Positions 1-10,986 of a stretch of 64,000 nt of DNA are shown here, piece after piece. The position numbers were made by a program, and so were the translations under genes. Below the pieces are notes generated by a model that made no database searches, was not told the origin of the DNA, and worked only from the letters and a program-made list of their open reading frames with translations. The stretch covers positions 4,952,001 to 5,016,000 of the forward strand of contig JADLSH010000363.1 in assembly GCA_016169945.1 (NCBI GenBank). Direction: 5' to 3'. The stretch is from Trachythela sp. YZ-2020 (lineage: Eukaryota; Cnidaria; Anthozoa; Malacalcyonacea; Clavulariidae). The first letter of the stretch is position 1. Each line of letters begins with the position of its first letter.

Positions 1-1573
1 CTGTGTGTATAATTTGTTATAGTTAGGGTATCTATATACTGAAGATTTTACCGTGTTTAAATAAATTTGAATTGATTGATTGCTTGCTTGCTTGATTGAT
101 TGATTGATGACTATGTCACGTATTTTTTATGAAAAGCGCTAAAAACTTAAAATTTCTTTGGCGTACCTGTCAAAATCACTTTCTTTGTCTAGTTTGTAGG
201 GTATGTTAGCTACCTTTGTAAGTATATCTGGCGGTTGAGAAACAAAATAATTTGAAAATTTGTAAAATGCAACTATATTATTTGTGCAATAATATTGAAG
301 CCTATATTTACAGAAATATAAGGCAAATTTGCTGAATTTCAAACATCGTTTTCTCTCTATATTTTAACATTATTTTATTGGTTATGCACTAAACTACTTT
401 TTAAATTTGTTTGTCAACTTAGACCTAACGAAGTGGCATTACTGATTAGTTTTGAGCGCTTGTTACGTAACAAATCGATTATTATAGATTTTGGTTCAAT
501 TTGGATTAAAATTAAATGAGAAATTTACAAAAGTTTGTCTTGCTATCCCCGGCTAAACAGAACCGAATGCGTAGTTAGCACATGTAAAATTTATGCATGA
601 ATACTTGACTTAATTTGCAGGCGGAGGTATGCAGTCTCTGAGTGCCCTCTAGTTAATTATGTTTTTTCTGCTGTTCTCACATGTAGACTCCCTTTAATAC
701 TGCGCTTCACGCCTACCGTTCAGAAAGAGGTCAACTTCAACGTTGTATGTAAAGTAAAAAAGAAGACAGTCCATTGACGTTGAACGTTAAAGCAGAAGGT
801 TTCGCCATGAAAATTTGTTTGCTTTGCGAGGATTCCGCTGGAAATAAAGTAGAACTAACATCATCCGGTTCTAACAGAATACAGTTTGGTGAGGTATGTA
901 TTGAGAGGCAGCTAGGGTTGAAAAAATGGCAGATTACGCGAACAGCGCAAACAGGAAGTTTTAACCAACTGCAGGAAATTTATTAGGTTGAAGATTTGTA
1001 ACTTGAAAATTTGAAGAACACGCATGCTTGAATAGACAGTACGTATGGGCTCTGTGGCTAGATTTAGGACAAAAATACTCTTACAAGTCTGCAGGCACAT
1101 TTTGTTTTCAGGCTGTGCTGTGCGGGGCTTTCCACTCCTATCTCTCCTCTGCGGAGCTTTCCGCTAATCATAAGCGAGAGACGAACGCAGGCGCGGAATG
1201 TGATGAAAAAGAAAGCTCTGCCAAAAAGCGGTTTAATAAGCTCTTGGGCATGGCTTTTGGCAGAGGTTTGAGCAGTCACTAACACTGCCTCCCAACGGGA
1301 AACCTTACGGTGGAGAGAGAGCACATTCATCGAAAAGTATTAATCGTACGCGAGGAGTTGATATTTATCAGTTATAGACCCAGAGCGATGGGGATTCGGC
1401 AAAATATTGCCAAAAGTGATCATATTTCCCGTGGGCGAAGCTCCTAAGACATTTGAAATATTTAAAAATTATATTAAACAAGAGTTTATAGTTAAATAAG
1501 CCAGTCTAGTAGGACAGCGATGTTGGAAATTAATGAATGTAGAAAATTGACATTAGGTGTGCCCATTGTGGTG
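1..1573. other. Intergenic, no gene recognised
   Basis: A short (TTGA/TTGC)n microsatellite lies at about 70-110. The open frames at about 774-986 and 1028-1282 lack recognisable domains and look like chance or repeat-derived frames. I see no RNA gene or coding exon here. Confidence 0.4.
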
Positions 1574-1992
1574 CAGACCTAGAAAAAAGTGGGACCTCGA
1601 TATCCTAGATCCTGAGGAACATTTACCTTTTGGAACCTCTTTATGTTGTGAAGAAGCTCAATTATGCAGTCAACAACCTGGAAATGCAGCGTTAAACTTC
1701 ACTTCTGTTGTTTGGAAAGTGCTTTTGCACTAAGGATTGAGGAATATTCAGTTCCTCATTATACAATGGACTTTCCTGGCTTTCTTTTGTGTATAATTGT
1801 GTATATTAAAAATAATTAAAGATGGCGTCTCAATATAGATTGAATGGGGAAACTGCCACAACTTTATTGTTGTACACGTAGTGCACGCTCAACTTTTTCA
1901 TTGTTCTTACGCACTTTTGAGCCGAATTTGAGGAACATTTGAAAAAGGAAAATTTAGGATCCGAGGAACATTGAATACTTTTTCCAGGTCTT
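1574..1992. mobile_element. MITE, CAGACCT family, copy 1
   Basis: The left end reads CAGACCTAGAAAAAAG and the right end is TTTTTCCAGGTCT, so the termini are inverted repeats. The flanks TTGTGGTG (1566-1573) and TTGTGATG (1993-2000) match at 7 of 8 positions. An 8-bp duplication with CAG termini suggests the hAT superfamily. The interior is rich in GAGGAAC/GTTCCTC words. A second, longer copy in the opposite orientation lies at 36634-37320. No coding capacity is visible, so it is non-autonomous. Confidence 0.6.
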
Positions 1993-2000
1993 TTGTGATG

Positions 2001-2365
2001 TTTCAACAATATAGAAATTGCAGGCATTTACTTGCCATATAGAATATAAACTGCAGTGGTAATTTAAACACCTAGATGTAAGGACGTTTTGTATTACAAA
2101 TGTGCTATAATGTTCATTTTTTAGGTCGAAATCAACGAGAGGGCACTTCGTCAGCTGTTCGTTATCAATTCTGGGAAATTTAACTTCGACTACACGTGGC
2201 ATTTACAGAACAAAAGCAAGTTAAAACACAAAAACAACCAACCCGTGGTTTCCATCGGCCCACAAAAAGGGACTGTTTCGCGTAACTCACGCAAGAGATG
2301 TATGCTAACGTTCTGTCCTCCTGGAAAGCGTACTTTGCAAAACTGTACTCTTATATTGAAGGTGA
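2001..2365. other. No gene recognised
   Basis: Open frames such as 2245-2577 run into the downstream microsatellite and minisatellite and show no recognisable domain. Confidence 0.35.
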
Positions 2366-2455
2366 GATTAAAATATGGTATGGTATGTTATGGTATGGTA
2401 TGGCATGTTATAACTGAATGTGATATGGCACAGTATGCTATGGTATATATAGATT
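2366..2455. repeat. (TATGG)n-like microsatellite, left block
   Basis: Imperfect TATGG/TATGT repeats. The same motif resumes at 3061-3085. The AT-rich, GCGCG-containing sequence between about 2460 and 3055, which itself carries the 2547-2853 MITE, therefore looks like an insertion into a once continuous microsatellite. Confidence 0.55.
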
Positions 2456-2546
2456 ACTTCATGGTTGGTGAGTGCGTACGATTTTTATTTACGAGTTGTG
2501 AAGGATCGCTAAACAAACGAGTGAGCGCAGCGAACGAGTGCGTTAA

Positions 2547-2853
2547 AGGCCTGCTCTGGGACGGTAACTCGCCTTAACTCGCCGCGAGATAATGCGAGTT
2601 AAGGCGATTTAAGGCGATTTAAGGAAAAATTGCGACTTTAAGCAATGCGAGTTAAGGCGAGTTAAGGCGATTTAAGGCGATTTAAGGCGATTTAAGGCGA
2701 TTTAAGGCGATTTAAGGCGATTTAAGGCGATATTGCGAGTTAAGGCGAGTTAAGGCGATTTAAGGCGATTTAAGGAAAATTGGGACTTTTAACCGATGCG
2801 ATTTAAGGCGATTTAAGGCGAGTTAAGGCGAGTTGAGGTCCCAGAGCAGGCCT
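2547..2853. mobile_element. MITE with internal TTTAAGGCGA minisatellite
   Basis: Perfect 16-bp terminal inverted repeats AGGCCTGCTCTGGGAC bound the element. It is flanked by 6-bp direct repeats CGTTAA at 2541-2546 and 2854-2859. The interior is almost wholly a 9-10 bp tandem repeat (GCGAGTTAAG / GCGATTTAAG). It has no coding capacity. It sits inside a larger repeat that itself interrupts a (TATGG)n microsatellite. Confidence 0.7.
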
Positions 2854-3089
2854 CGTTAACGAGCGCGAAAAACGAGCGCGAAAACACTAGTAACCAATAA
2901 AAAAGCTGATACGATCATTCACCACATGTGAGAAAAATCGTTCGACCAATCAAAACGCTGAGACGATAATTTTCACATGTGAAAAATATGGTCCGCCGTG
3001 AGGATACGATTTTTATTTCACCTTTCTACTGCACGGAAATCTCTATACTTATATAATAAAGTATAGTATGGTATGGTATGGTATTACAA

Positions 3090-3830
3090 AATTATTCTAG
3101 TTTGCCGAATATCCTGTAATAAAAAAGTGCTACAAACTCGTAAATATCTTCATATAATCAGTTACAACACATTAAAGGATGAATTGCTTGAAAAAGTTAG
3201 ATACGCATCTTTAATTGAATAAAAAATATGAAAAGAGCAATCTTTTGCGATTTTTCCTGCGAACACGAACAGCCGAATCGAAATAAAAACCACGCAGAAT
3301 GAAGCGCACAATACTATAGAAGAGTGAATTTCTTTACGGTAAAGATTGCATTAAAAGTGTTGCAGTGATTAAAGGATTTACCAAGGCTAACGCTGTTTGA
3401 CTGCGAATCTGAAAATGAATATGAAACAGCATGAAATTTGAATCTGAAACAAAATATTCCGGGGGGTTTGTTATCCTATCATATACACAAAGAACGATTT
3501 CAACCTCTTTTTCTAAGTGAATAATTGCGGTCGTTTTTAAATTATTTACACTTGAGCGTAATCTTTAATCAGATGGTAGACATTCTACCGAAAACAACGA
3601 AAATTGTGTTTACATTCAGACTAAACGGACATTTAGAAAAGTTGAAATCCCACCCGGATTTGTTACTCTAGCACTAGTTGTGTTTTGCGATTTTTGCAGC
3701 CGAAACAGCAAGTTGTTTGAAGATAAAAAGTACATCACATCATTTTATGATAGTTGTAGATGAATGAATTTCAATGACTATACTCCAAGGCAAACGCGTG
3801 CCCCGTGAGAAGCGTTTATTTTCTCGATTG
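3090..3830. other. AT-rich, no gene recognised
   Basis: No open frame with a recognisable product. Short words such as GAATCTGAAA/GAATATGAAAC near 3405-3445 recur in the 3.8-4.9 kb tandem repeats, so this may be older repeat-derived sequence. Confidence 0.35.
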
Positions 3831-3831
3831 T

Positions 3832-4259
3832 GTTGTTGTCATACGCTTCAGGTTACAAAAGCCGTTTCTCATGCGCTGCGATTTTGAGGCTAAGTTTGCT
3901 TCATATAATTCATTATATTGTAATAAAGAATGAATTTCGGTATGGAGGAGCTACAATGCGTATCTTACGAGATATAGCGAAAAATATTTTAGCCGATCGC
4001 TTGCGACAATATGGCGTAGCATGCATGAATGTACGTCTCGGTCGTGTAGGTTCTGCGATTTTTCCTGACTTCCTATTTCGTCCAAATAACTTCGAAATAC
4101 TTTTGTTGAATGCGTAATATTCTGAAGAAGAATGGAAATTTTTAAACAACAATTCCGTCTAAAGAAACTGAGTAATTCCACATTTTGTACGTCAGATACC
4201 CGAATATTTTCACGAATGTGAATCTGAATATGAAACTGTAGAGCCGACGGTGTGAACAT
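3832..4259. repeat. Direct repeat unit, copy A
   Basis: From GTTGTTGTCATACGCTTCAGG to AGAGCCGACGGTGTGAAC this segment is repeated, with small indels and substitutions, at 4487-4943. It includes a block with inverted-looking GTACGTCTCGG / TTTTGTACGTCAGA words and a GAATCTGAATATGAAAC tail. No function is recognised and the frames in it are not convincing genes. Confidence 0.65.
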
Positions 4260-4486
4260 GGCCGAAAGCAAGAGCGAATGCCGACTCCTACAAACCTACA
4301 GGATACATTTTGCACGTTTTTAGACGAAGACGCATGGCCCGCATTGCCAAAAGACGGCAATGTAAACAAATGACCAAATGGCAAATTGCATTGCACGACT
4401 GTAGTCTGTAGCGTGTGTTATAAAACTTTATCGGCTATCGCTCTCGGATATGTAGTCCACAATCAATTGCAAGATGTTGTTCGCTT

Positions 4487-4943
4487 GTGTTGTTGTCATT
4501 CGCTTCAGGTTACAAAAGTCGTTTCTCATGCGCTGCGATTTGCAAAACGTTTTTGAGACTAAGTTTGCTTCATATCATTTATTATATTTTAAAAAACACT
4601 GCGTTTCAGTATAGAGGAGCTACAACGCGTATCTTACGAGATATAGCGAAATATATCTTAGCCGATCGCTTGCGACAATATGGCGTAGCGTGAATTTACG
4701 TCTCGGTCGTGTAGGTTCTGCGATTTTCCTGACTTCCTATTTCGCCGAAATAACTTCGAACTACTTTTGTTGAATGCATAATATTCTGAAGGAGAATGCG
4801 TTTTATAGACAAGTCTATTCCGTCTATAGAAACTGAGTAATTCCACATTTTGTACGTCAGATACCCGACTATTTTCAGATTTGAAACTGAATATGAATCT
4901 GAATGTGAAAGTGAATATGAAACTGTAGAGCCGACGGTGTAAA
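4487..4943. repeat. Direct repeat unit, copy B
   Basis: Second copy of the 3832-4259 unit. It carries extra GAATATGAAAC-type repeats near 4880-4920 and ends at AGAGCCGACGGTGTAAAATG. It directly abuts the integrase-like gene fragment at 4945-5381. Confidence 0.65.
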
Positions 4944-4944
4944 A

Positions 4945-5381
4945 TGACCCCGGTTCTGCTTTTGTTTTCTGCATGGGCGTCTAGCAGCAAGCCCTTTCTC
5001 GTCAAGGTCGTACATAACATTATGGACCAAATCCCGTGGAACATTGAGTCCATGCTCCTGACGCACTTTGTTTTGCATTGCTCGGTAACCTAGTAACTGA
5101 CCAGGACCATCTAGCTCCTTTCGAACAGCATCCTGAACTTGTTCGACAGAGATTTCTTTGTCGGTGTAATATATATCAAAAGCTCTGAGTCGTCTATCAA
5201 GGGTCCGAAAACTCCATGTATACTCTTGATAATCCCTTTTAACAAAATCTAATATTTCCTCACGTTTTAATCCTTGACTGACATATGTGCTCAATTCTTG
5301 TTTCAGTTTTTCATCTTCTTTCCAGTTCAAATTTCTGACTCGGTTCGCATTGCATTCAGGTCTATGGCAACGATAGGCCAT
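4945..5381 (-). pseudogene. Integrase-core family gene, N-terminal fragment
   Basis: About 145 residues open on the minus strand from a Met at 5381. The translation (MAYRCHRPEC..., then DGPGQLLGYRAMQ, VPRDLVHNVMYDLDE and RRPCRKQKQNRGHF) resembles, from general knowledge, the N-terminal region of a multicopy gene family in cnidarian and fish genomes that continues into an rve-type integrase core. That core is absent here: after GHF the frame runs into the boundary of the adjacent direct repeat and becomes low-complexity. It is best read as a truncated transposase or transposon-derived gene. Family naming is from memory and could not be searched. Confidence 0.55.
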
Positions 5382-5652
5382 GGGGAAATTTGATGTTAAT
5401 TTTAATTTGTTTTAAATTCTTTTGTTTTTATTTTTTTTAATGGCAACGATCGGCCACCATACTATCTCATGCACTTATAAATCTTTATGATCAAATGTGT
5501 ACAGGTCTTGATGCTAATAAGCATACTGTTGGAATTTTTCTTGATTTATCTAAAGCTTTCGATACGGTTGATCATGAAATACTGATTAATAAACTTGAGC
5601 ACTATGGTATTTGAGGATTGGCTCTTGATTGGATTATACAATTACTTTATGG

Positions 5653-5929
5653 TTTCCGTGTTTGGATGGCCTGATCCAAACACGCGGGAATGTTGCGAGA
5701 GTTAAGAAAAGCGCGCGAAATCTCGAGCCGAAGGCGAGTGATTTTGCGCGCTTTTCTTAACTCGAGCAACATTCCCATGCAAGTGTTTGAATCAGGCCAT
5801 CCAAACACGGAAACCATAAAGTAATTGTTTTATAAAATAACAACAACACGATAGTCTTCCGTGTTTGGATGGCCTGATCCAAACACGGGTTTCGACCAAT
5901 CAGAGCACGCGTTATATACATGTTATTTT
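5653..5929. mobile_element. Hairpin (foldback) insertion in the LINE RT
   Basis: A long inverted repeat pairs 5653-5720 with 5745-5818. It includes GGGAATGTTGC / GCAACATTCCC and AGTTAAGAAAAGCGCGC / GCGCGCTTTTCTTAACT. A direct partial repeat of the outer arm (GTGTTTGGATGGCCTGATCC) follows at about 5861-5880. It interrupts the LINE reading frame between WIIQLL and YNKSSLSHR, which places it after LINE insertion. Exact ends are uncertain by a few bases; TTTAT occurs at both edges. Confidence 0.6.
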
Positions 5930-6869
5930 ATAATAAAAGTTCCTTATCGCATAGATTACAGTATGTAGAGTTTAATGGTATTACCTCTATGTTTAAAGAA
6001 GTCACATGTGGAGTTCCTCACGGGTCAATCCTCGGTCCGTTGTTGTTTTTTATCTATATTAATGATATTTGCAACACGACTGACTATGGTGAATTTATTC
6101 TATTTGCCGACGATACCAATTGGTTTTATTCTCATGAAAATATGTCTACTTTGACGAGTCTGATAAATACTGAATTATGTAAGATTTCAGATTGGTTACA
6201 GTCTAATAAGCTCTCTTTGAATATAAATAAATCAAATTACATAATATTTAAACCCAGGCAAAAAAGACAAGTGTATGACCTGGCACTTGCAATTAACAAT
6301 AACACAATTGACAGGGTCAGGGAAGTCTGTTTTCTTGGTGTTATTTTGGACGAGAACTTAACATGGAAAGCACATATATCTTATATTGCACGTAAAATTT
6401 CAAAATCAATTGGAATTATCTATAGGTCAAGTTTTTATTTATTCAAATCAGCTTTGCGGATTTTATATTTTGCTCTGGTTTATCCGTATCTTCAATATTG
6501 TGTTACGGTTTGGGGTTCAACATATTCAAGTAATCTTAATCTTATTGTGCTCTTGCAAAAACGTGCAGTACGAATTGTCGACAAACAATTTTTCGGTGCT
6601 CATACCACTCCTATTTTTTACAAACAGAAAATACTGAAATTCGAGGATATCTATTTACTTCAATTGGGTAAATTTATGTATCTATATCAACAAAAATTAC
6701 TTCCTGATTGTTTTGAAGGTCTATTTTCTTACGTTAGTCAGATTCATAGTTATAATGCACGAAATGCTAGAACTTTTTATGCCCTCCAATGTAGGACAAA
6801 TATTCGTCAGTTTTCGAACAATTATCATGATCCTAAATCCTTTAATACGTTGAATCCCGATGTACGTAA
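5920..6869 (+). pseudogene. LINE reverse transcriptase, C-terminal part
   Basis: The longest intact piece of the LINE frame. Visible in order are the RT block GVPHGSILGPLLFFIYINDI, the FADD catalytic box about 45 residues later, the WLQSNKLSLNINKS block and the FLGVILDENLTWKAHI thumb region. The first residues of the open frame (to about 5929) come from the inserted hairpin element. The last residues of the apparent frame after about 6870 come from the inserted MITE, so the true LINE frame continues at 7286. Dead copy. Confidence 0.8.
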
Positions 6870-7277
6870 TAAAGTTGGGCGGTATACCGGTATTCTTAGT
6901 TATTCACGGTATTTAGTTGATGCCGGTATGGCGGTATTGGTTTTGACGCTATACCGGTATACCGTTATCGGCGGTATACTGTAAGATATACCGGTATCAT
7001 AACTATCATTAGTTTATCTTTTTATTTAAACAGCAAGAAAAGTTCACAAACGAAAAACAAACACAATGTATGCGCGCGCGGCCGCGGAATAGCGTATAAT
7101 TAGATTTTAACATTTTAGAACATCGTTAATTAGCCAAAATTTGTGTTATTGGGCGTAAACTGCATTGACTGTAGATCACACATTTCCTTAAAAAAAGATT
7201 TTAACGGTATACCGGTATACCGCGATATTTTAAAAATACCGTAACCGGTATTGAAATTTCAATACCGTCCAACTTTA
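6870..7277. mobile_element. hAT-type MITE, TAAAGTTGGGCGGTAT family
   Basis: A 408-bp element with terminal inverted repeats TAAAGTTGGGCGGTAT and TAAAGTTGGACGGTAT. It is flanked by perfect 8-bp target duplications GTACGTAA at 6862-6869 and 7278-7285. The homologous site in the second copy of the duplicated segment (about 28896-28909) is empty and reads GATTTACGTAACTC, confirming both the boundaries and the duplication. The interior is palindromic ACCGGTATAC-rich sequence without coding capacity. Confidence 0.93.
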
Positions 7278-7612
7278 GTACGTAACTCTTCATCTGTATT
7301 TAGATTTCAGTATATGTTAAAAGTGTTTCTCTCCTCTTATTACATACAATTTCAATAATTTATTTATTTCAAATACGTCACGTGATGCATTTTTTTGTAA
7401 AATTTGTATTTAATATCAGTATAACATGAGGTAGCCCAAATTCCAATAAGCCTTTTGGTTTCTATTTGGGCTGCCTCACCACTTTTTGTTCAAAATTATT
7501 GTTTCTTCTATTAACTTATATACCTTTCTAATAACATTTTATTATTATACATTTACTTATATATTAACTATTACCTATTTGTATTGTGGAAAACCAAATA
7601 AATCATTCATTC

Positions 7613-8609
7613 ATTCAAATGCAATTGTTTCGTTTTGTGGAAAACAACGTACTTATGTAGTTATCCAAATGCCAAAGCTTCTGATCAAAGCTCTTTCATA
7701 CTATTTTGCCAGGAACCGCGGATCATTTTTTGAATTGGGGGGAGGGGAGGATAAAGACCTAAAGATCGAATGCCGAAGGCGCGAGATTCTACTATAGAAA
7801 TCACAATATGTGTGACAAGGCCCCCCCTCCCAGCTCCCTGCTCCGCGGTCCCTGAATTGAAGACCACGACTTACGGATCGAGCTGACGTGATGTTTCCCA
7901 CAATAGAAGCAATTAAACCATACACGCAAACTTAACTGATGGGTTGGTGCTTGTAATTATATTCTCCGCTCGCACTACTATCACTGCTGGTTGTAAAGCC
8001 CTTGCTGTTTGGAATGCCACTACCTATCGCTTCATAATCTTTGAATTTGTTATCGTAGAATTTTACGTAACTATAAAGAAGCAGAAATAATATAAAACAG
8101 TTAGACTTTGTAGAACATTGGTTGTAAAATTATTGATTAGTTTGACATATCTCTACGATCACATTAAAACACAACTTCAAACATTACAATTATCATCTCA
8201 GTCGTTAATAGAGACATGCAATGTAAGAAAATTTGTTGCAATTTCTTTACCCAAATGAAGCATTACCTGATGATAATAAATGCGATGAATACTATTCCTG
8301 CATTGATGAAGAAAATAAGACCATTGGAATGTGGCCAACTATAGTCCAAGGAGGTCTGATAGACGGGATTGAAGATTGTGTTTGCCAGAAAATTACAAAG
8401 ACTTTCTATGGAAGCTATGATGGCAAATAACCACCCTGGAAATAGCATGAAATTGTCATATAAGTTTCAGAAAGGAGCGCAAGTGATGGCTAAGATTAAA
8501 ACTGACACGTGTAAAATTGTCCAATGTTTCGAAAAGATGTCATACTCACACACTGACTTACTTACTGACTGACTGCAGTATGACCAGTGACTAACTGTAT
8601 GACTGACAG
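7613..8609. other. Unannotated part of the large duplication
   Basis: Sequence downstream of the LINE tail, shared with 29223-30203. It includes purine-rich GGGGGGAGGGGAGG and its pyrimidine counterpart near 7740 and 7825. Open frames here (for example 8233-8430 and a minus frame at 7701-7925) have no recognisable product. Confidence 0.4.
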
Positions 8610-8973
8610 CAGGGATGGATTTACTTGGGGGGGGGGGGGGTGCAGGGGGGCTTTGCACCCCTCCTACACTTGGCCAAGGGGGTGCAGGAGGGGTGCCAAC
8701 TTCCATATCAAATCCAAAACAGGGCATTTATTAAACAAAAATAAAATATTGGGCCATTGGGGGCCCAACATTTAACAAAATGTTTCTGACCAGATGACTC
8801 CTTGACCCTGGCGGCGGGGGGCGGCGGAATTCTCATAGATGATTCACTCTGCCTCGGTCGACGGTCACGTACTGCTTTATGACCATCGCCTGCTCAGCAC
8901 CCCCTACCAGACCAAGCACCCCCTACCAGATCAAGCACCCCCCTCAGCACCCCCCTACCTGGATTCATCCCTG
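8610..8973. mobile_element. hAT-type MITE, CAGGGATGGAT family, copy 1
   Basis: Bounded by CAGGGATGGATT and ATTCATCCCTG inverted ends, with a perfect 8-bp target duplication ACTGACAG at 8602-8609 and 8974-8981. The interior is G-rich (GGGGGTGCAGG) with TTGGCCAAGGGGGTGCA words. CAGGG termini plus 8-bp duplications fit the hAT superfamily. Related copies lie at 30204-30563, 51308-51528 and, in the opposite orientation, 62983-63306. Confidence 0.85.
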
Positions 8974-8981
8974 ACTGACAG

Positions 8982-10727
8982 AATGACTCAGCAGTCAAGA
9001 CATACTGATAGAATGACCAAATACTGGCAAGTTATACACGATGACTGTTACAAAAAACCATACTTCAAAAGTTAATATATACCTAACATTGTATAAAGTT
9101 CTGCACGTAGATATGAATCGTAAATATCATGGAAAACAAGCTAGACCTTTTTGAGAATTTCATGAACAAAATAACAAATATGTTGTGGCTTCGTCATTGA
9201 TAAGGCATGAAGGAAACCGCGAAGCTACTATTTATGAGTTTAAAGACGTTGTGACCTTATTTAGTTATAAAACAAGATGGCGGAAGCTGGATGTCTTTGG
9301 TCACAAATATCTTAAAAATTAAGAAAGTTGCAGAAAAGTATTCTCAATGTTCTTTCAAATTGGTAAAACATTTCGCTTACCATTTCTCATTAAGGAAAAT
9401 AATTCAAATAAATCACTTTGACGTCGCACATGCATAGAGACATAGTACGAGAGTCGTCATAGTCAGTCACATACCTCAAAAGGTCAATTTTCCAGAGAAA
9501 TAATCGGAAAACATACACGTGGTCATTGAGTTTAGGGCTATACTACCGATCTGAGAAGTACACTGAATAGCGCAACCTATTACTCATTGGTGCAGAAAAT
9601 GAAGCCAGCAATTGAAGGCAGTTAAACATTGCTAGACAATAGAAATCCGCAATTACTATAAAGGATCAAATATACATGAAAATTAAGACGTCTTCGAACT
9701 TAAAATTATCAGATTACTACACTATTTTAACATATAAGGCATCAGATAGATTTCAAACAGTTCTAAAAGACAAAAAGTGTTGTCAGTTGGTCCCTTAGTA
9801 ATGGCTGACTTCTGGCTTCATTTCAACACAATAGATACTAAATCCAGTATAATTTCTAGATCAGTGGGCGATACACATGTATGAAGTGATTAAAAAGGAC
9901 ATATTTACAAATATAGCCTCCAACTTTTCAAGCAAGTTAGTGCAATTTTAAATATAGAGATGTTCAAACTTCGTAAATAAACTTACTGAAATATCTCATC
10001 AAAAATTAATGAAAAATGAAGAACTGTTCAACAACAAAAACACTTCATAATATATTAATATGTAAAAAAAGACATCGGATTTTAATATGTTTCTGCTACA
10101 CCTTAATTGTTGGGCTCGAACTTGGGGTATCAAATACATACTGTATTAATTAATCCTTTTTTCTGATTTTTACTGCTGTGTCAATATAGTTACCTTGCTC
10201 GCTGTAATCAACAATGTGTGATATCAATGCTCGAATACATGGTTGAGGTAGGCCCGCCATGAGACACGGTATCGTGGCTAAATAGAATAAATTGTAATTG
10301 CATTATTTTGATATTATGAAAAGGAAAATCCAAGTTCGCCTAAATGTTTTCGCGATCTACTTTAACTGTCATCTTTTTGGCAGTTCCGAATTCGATTCTC
10401 CTCTTGACGTATGTGATTTATTGGAAGAGGTAAGAGGTCACGTGATCTCAACCCTCTTAAAACAGCAGGTATGGAATTTATAACTTGTAAACTGGATACA
10501 GGGTGATGATGAAGTAACATTTCGGAGTTTTGGTCTTTAGAGCTTGTTACGTCTTAGAGAACACAGCGACATTGTAGCCGGTCATGTGATCAAAATAGAA
10601 TTTTTAATACATGTCAAAAACTACTTCAAAGTAAATTTCTACACCCAAACCTCAAGAAACATGTAAGATAACCGTTTCATATCGCGTCTGCCAAGTTTTA
10701 GCAGAAAAGAACAGTTTTTAACACGAT
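8982..10727. other. Unannotated part of the large duplication
   Basis: AT-rich sequence nearly identical to about 30572-32294. I see no splice-bounded exon and no RNA gene. The frame at 10298-10483 is conserved unchanged in the second copy, but this only reflects the recent duplication. Confidence 0.4.
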
Positions 10728-10810
10728 AAAATGCATTTTTGTTTTTGGCCGCCATGTTGGATGACTCTAATTTGTCATCCAACATGGCTGCCAAAAACAA
10801 AATGCATTTA
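10728..10810. repeat. Palindrome with paired GCCGCCATGTTG motifs
   Basis: Arms 10728-10766 and 10774-10810 are inverted repeats around a 7-base loop (AATGCATTTTTG... and ...CAAAAACAAAATGCATT). Each arm holds a GGC(C/T)GCCATGTTGGATGAC-type word, which resembles the YY1 consensus. The copy at 32295-32378 has decayed in both arms. A similar hairpin occurs at 61730-61783. Confidence 0.6.
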
Positions 10811-10986
10811 AATACTGTGAAGAGTCATCATTCTTCCTAAAACTTGATTTAAAAAATATCAAACCATTTCTTACGCATTTCGTGATATTTAAGTGTAAAA
10901 TATTGCGTTTGAGAAAGATTTCGTACATGCATAAACTTTTATATTAGTCACGTGAGTAGTATTATACAGGCCGTTCGAGCCTTATT

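Larger units (their letters stand above)
5465..7612 (+). mobile_element. LINE (CR1/L2/Jockey-like), interrupted copy
   Basis: A non-LTR retrotransposon fragment covering most of the reverse transcriptase and the 3' end. The RT frame opens at 5465 (LDLSKAFDTVDHE at about 5558-5596), has an in-frame TGA at about 5611-5613, and is then broken by a hairpin element at about 5653-5929. It resumes with GVPHGSILGPLLF and the catalytic FADD motif. After the RT come thumb-like and C-terminal sequences (FLGVILDENLTW), until a 408-bp MITE splits the frame at 6870. The 3' tail is AAATAAATCATTCATTCATTC. The 5' half (ORF1, endonuclease) is missing. The copy is dead. Confidence 0.85.
6597..10954. repeat. Large duplicated segment, copy 1
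   Basis: Matches 28635-32522 almost base for base, apart from the 408-bp MITE (plus its 8-bp duplication) and a few small indels such as about 25 bp near 9787-9811 present only here. It starts inside the LINE RT, runs through the LINE 3' tail and continues for about 3.3 kb of non-LINE sequence. It ends at TCACGTG exactly where the Polinton-like element begins. The non-LINE part has no convincing gene; short frames such as 8233-8430 and 10298-10483 are shared by both copies but show no recognisable domain. Confidence 0.9.

Noticed and set aside
8233..8430. Open frame conserved between the two duplicated copies (DDNKCDEYYSCIDEENK)
   Set aside because: Conservation is explained by the recent large duplication. 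No domain, splice structure or start context supports it, though a small exon cannot be fully excluded.
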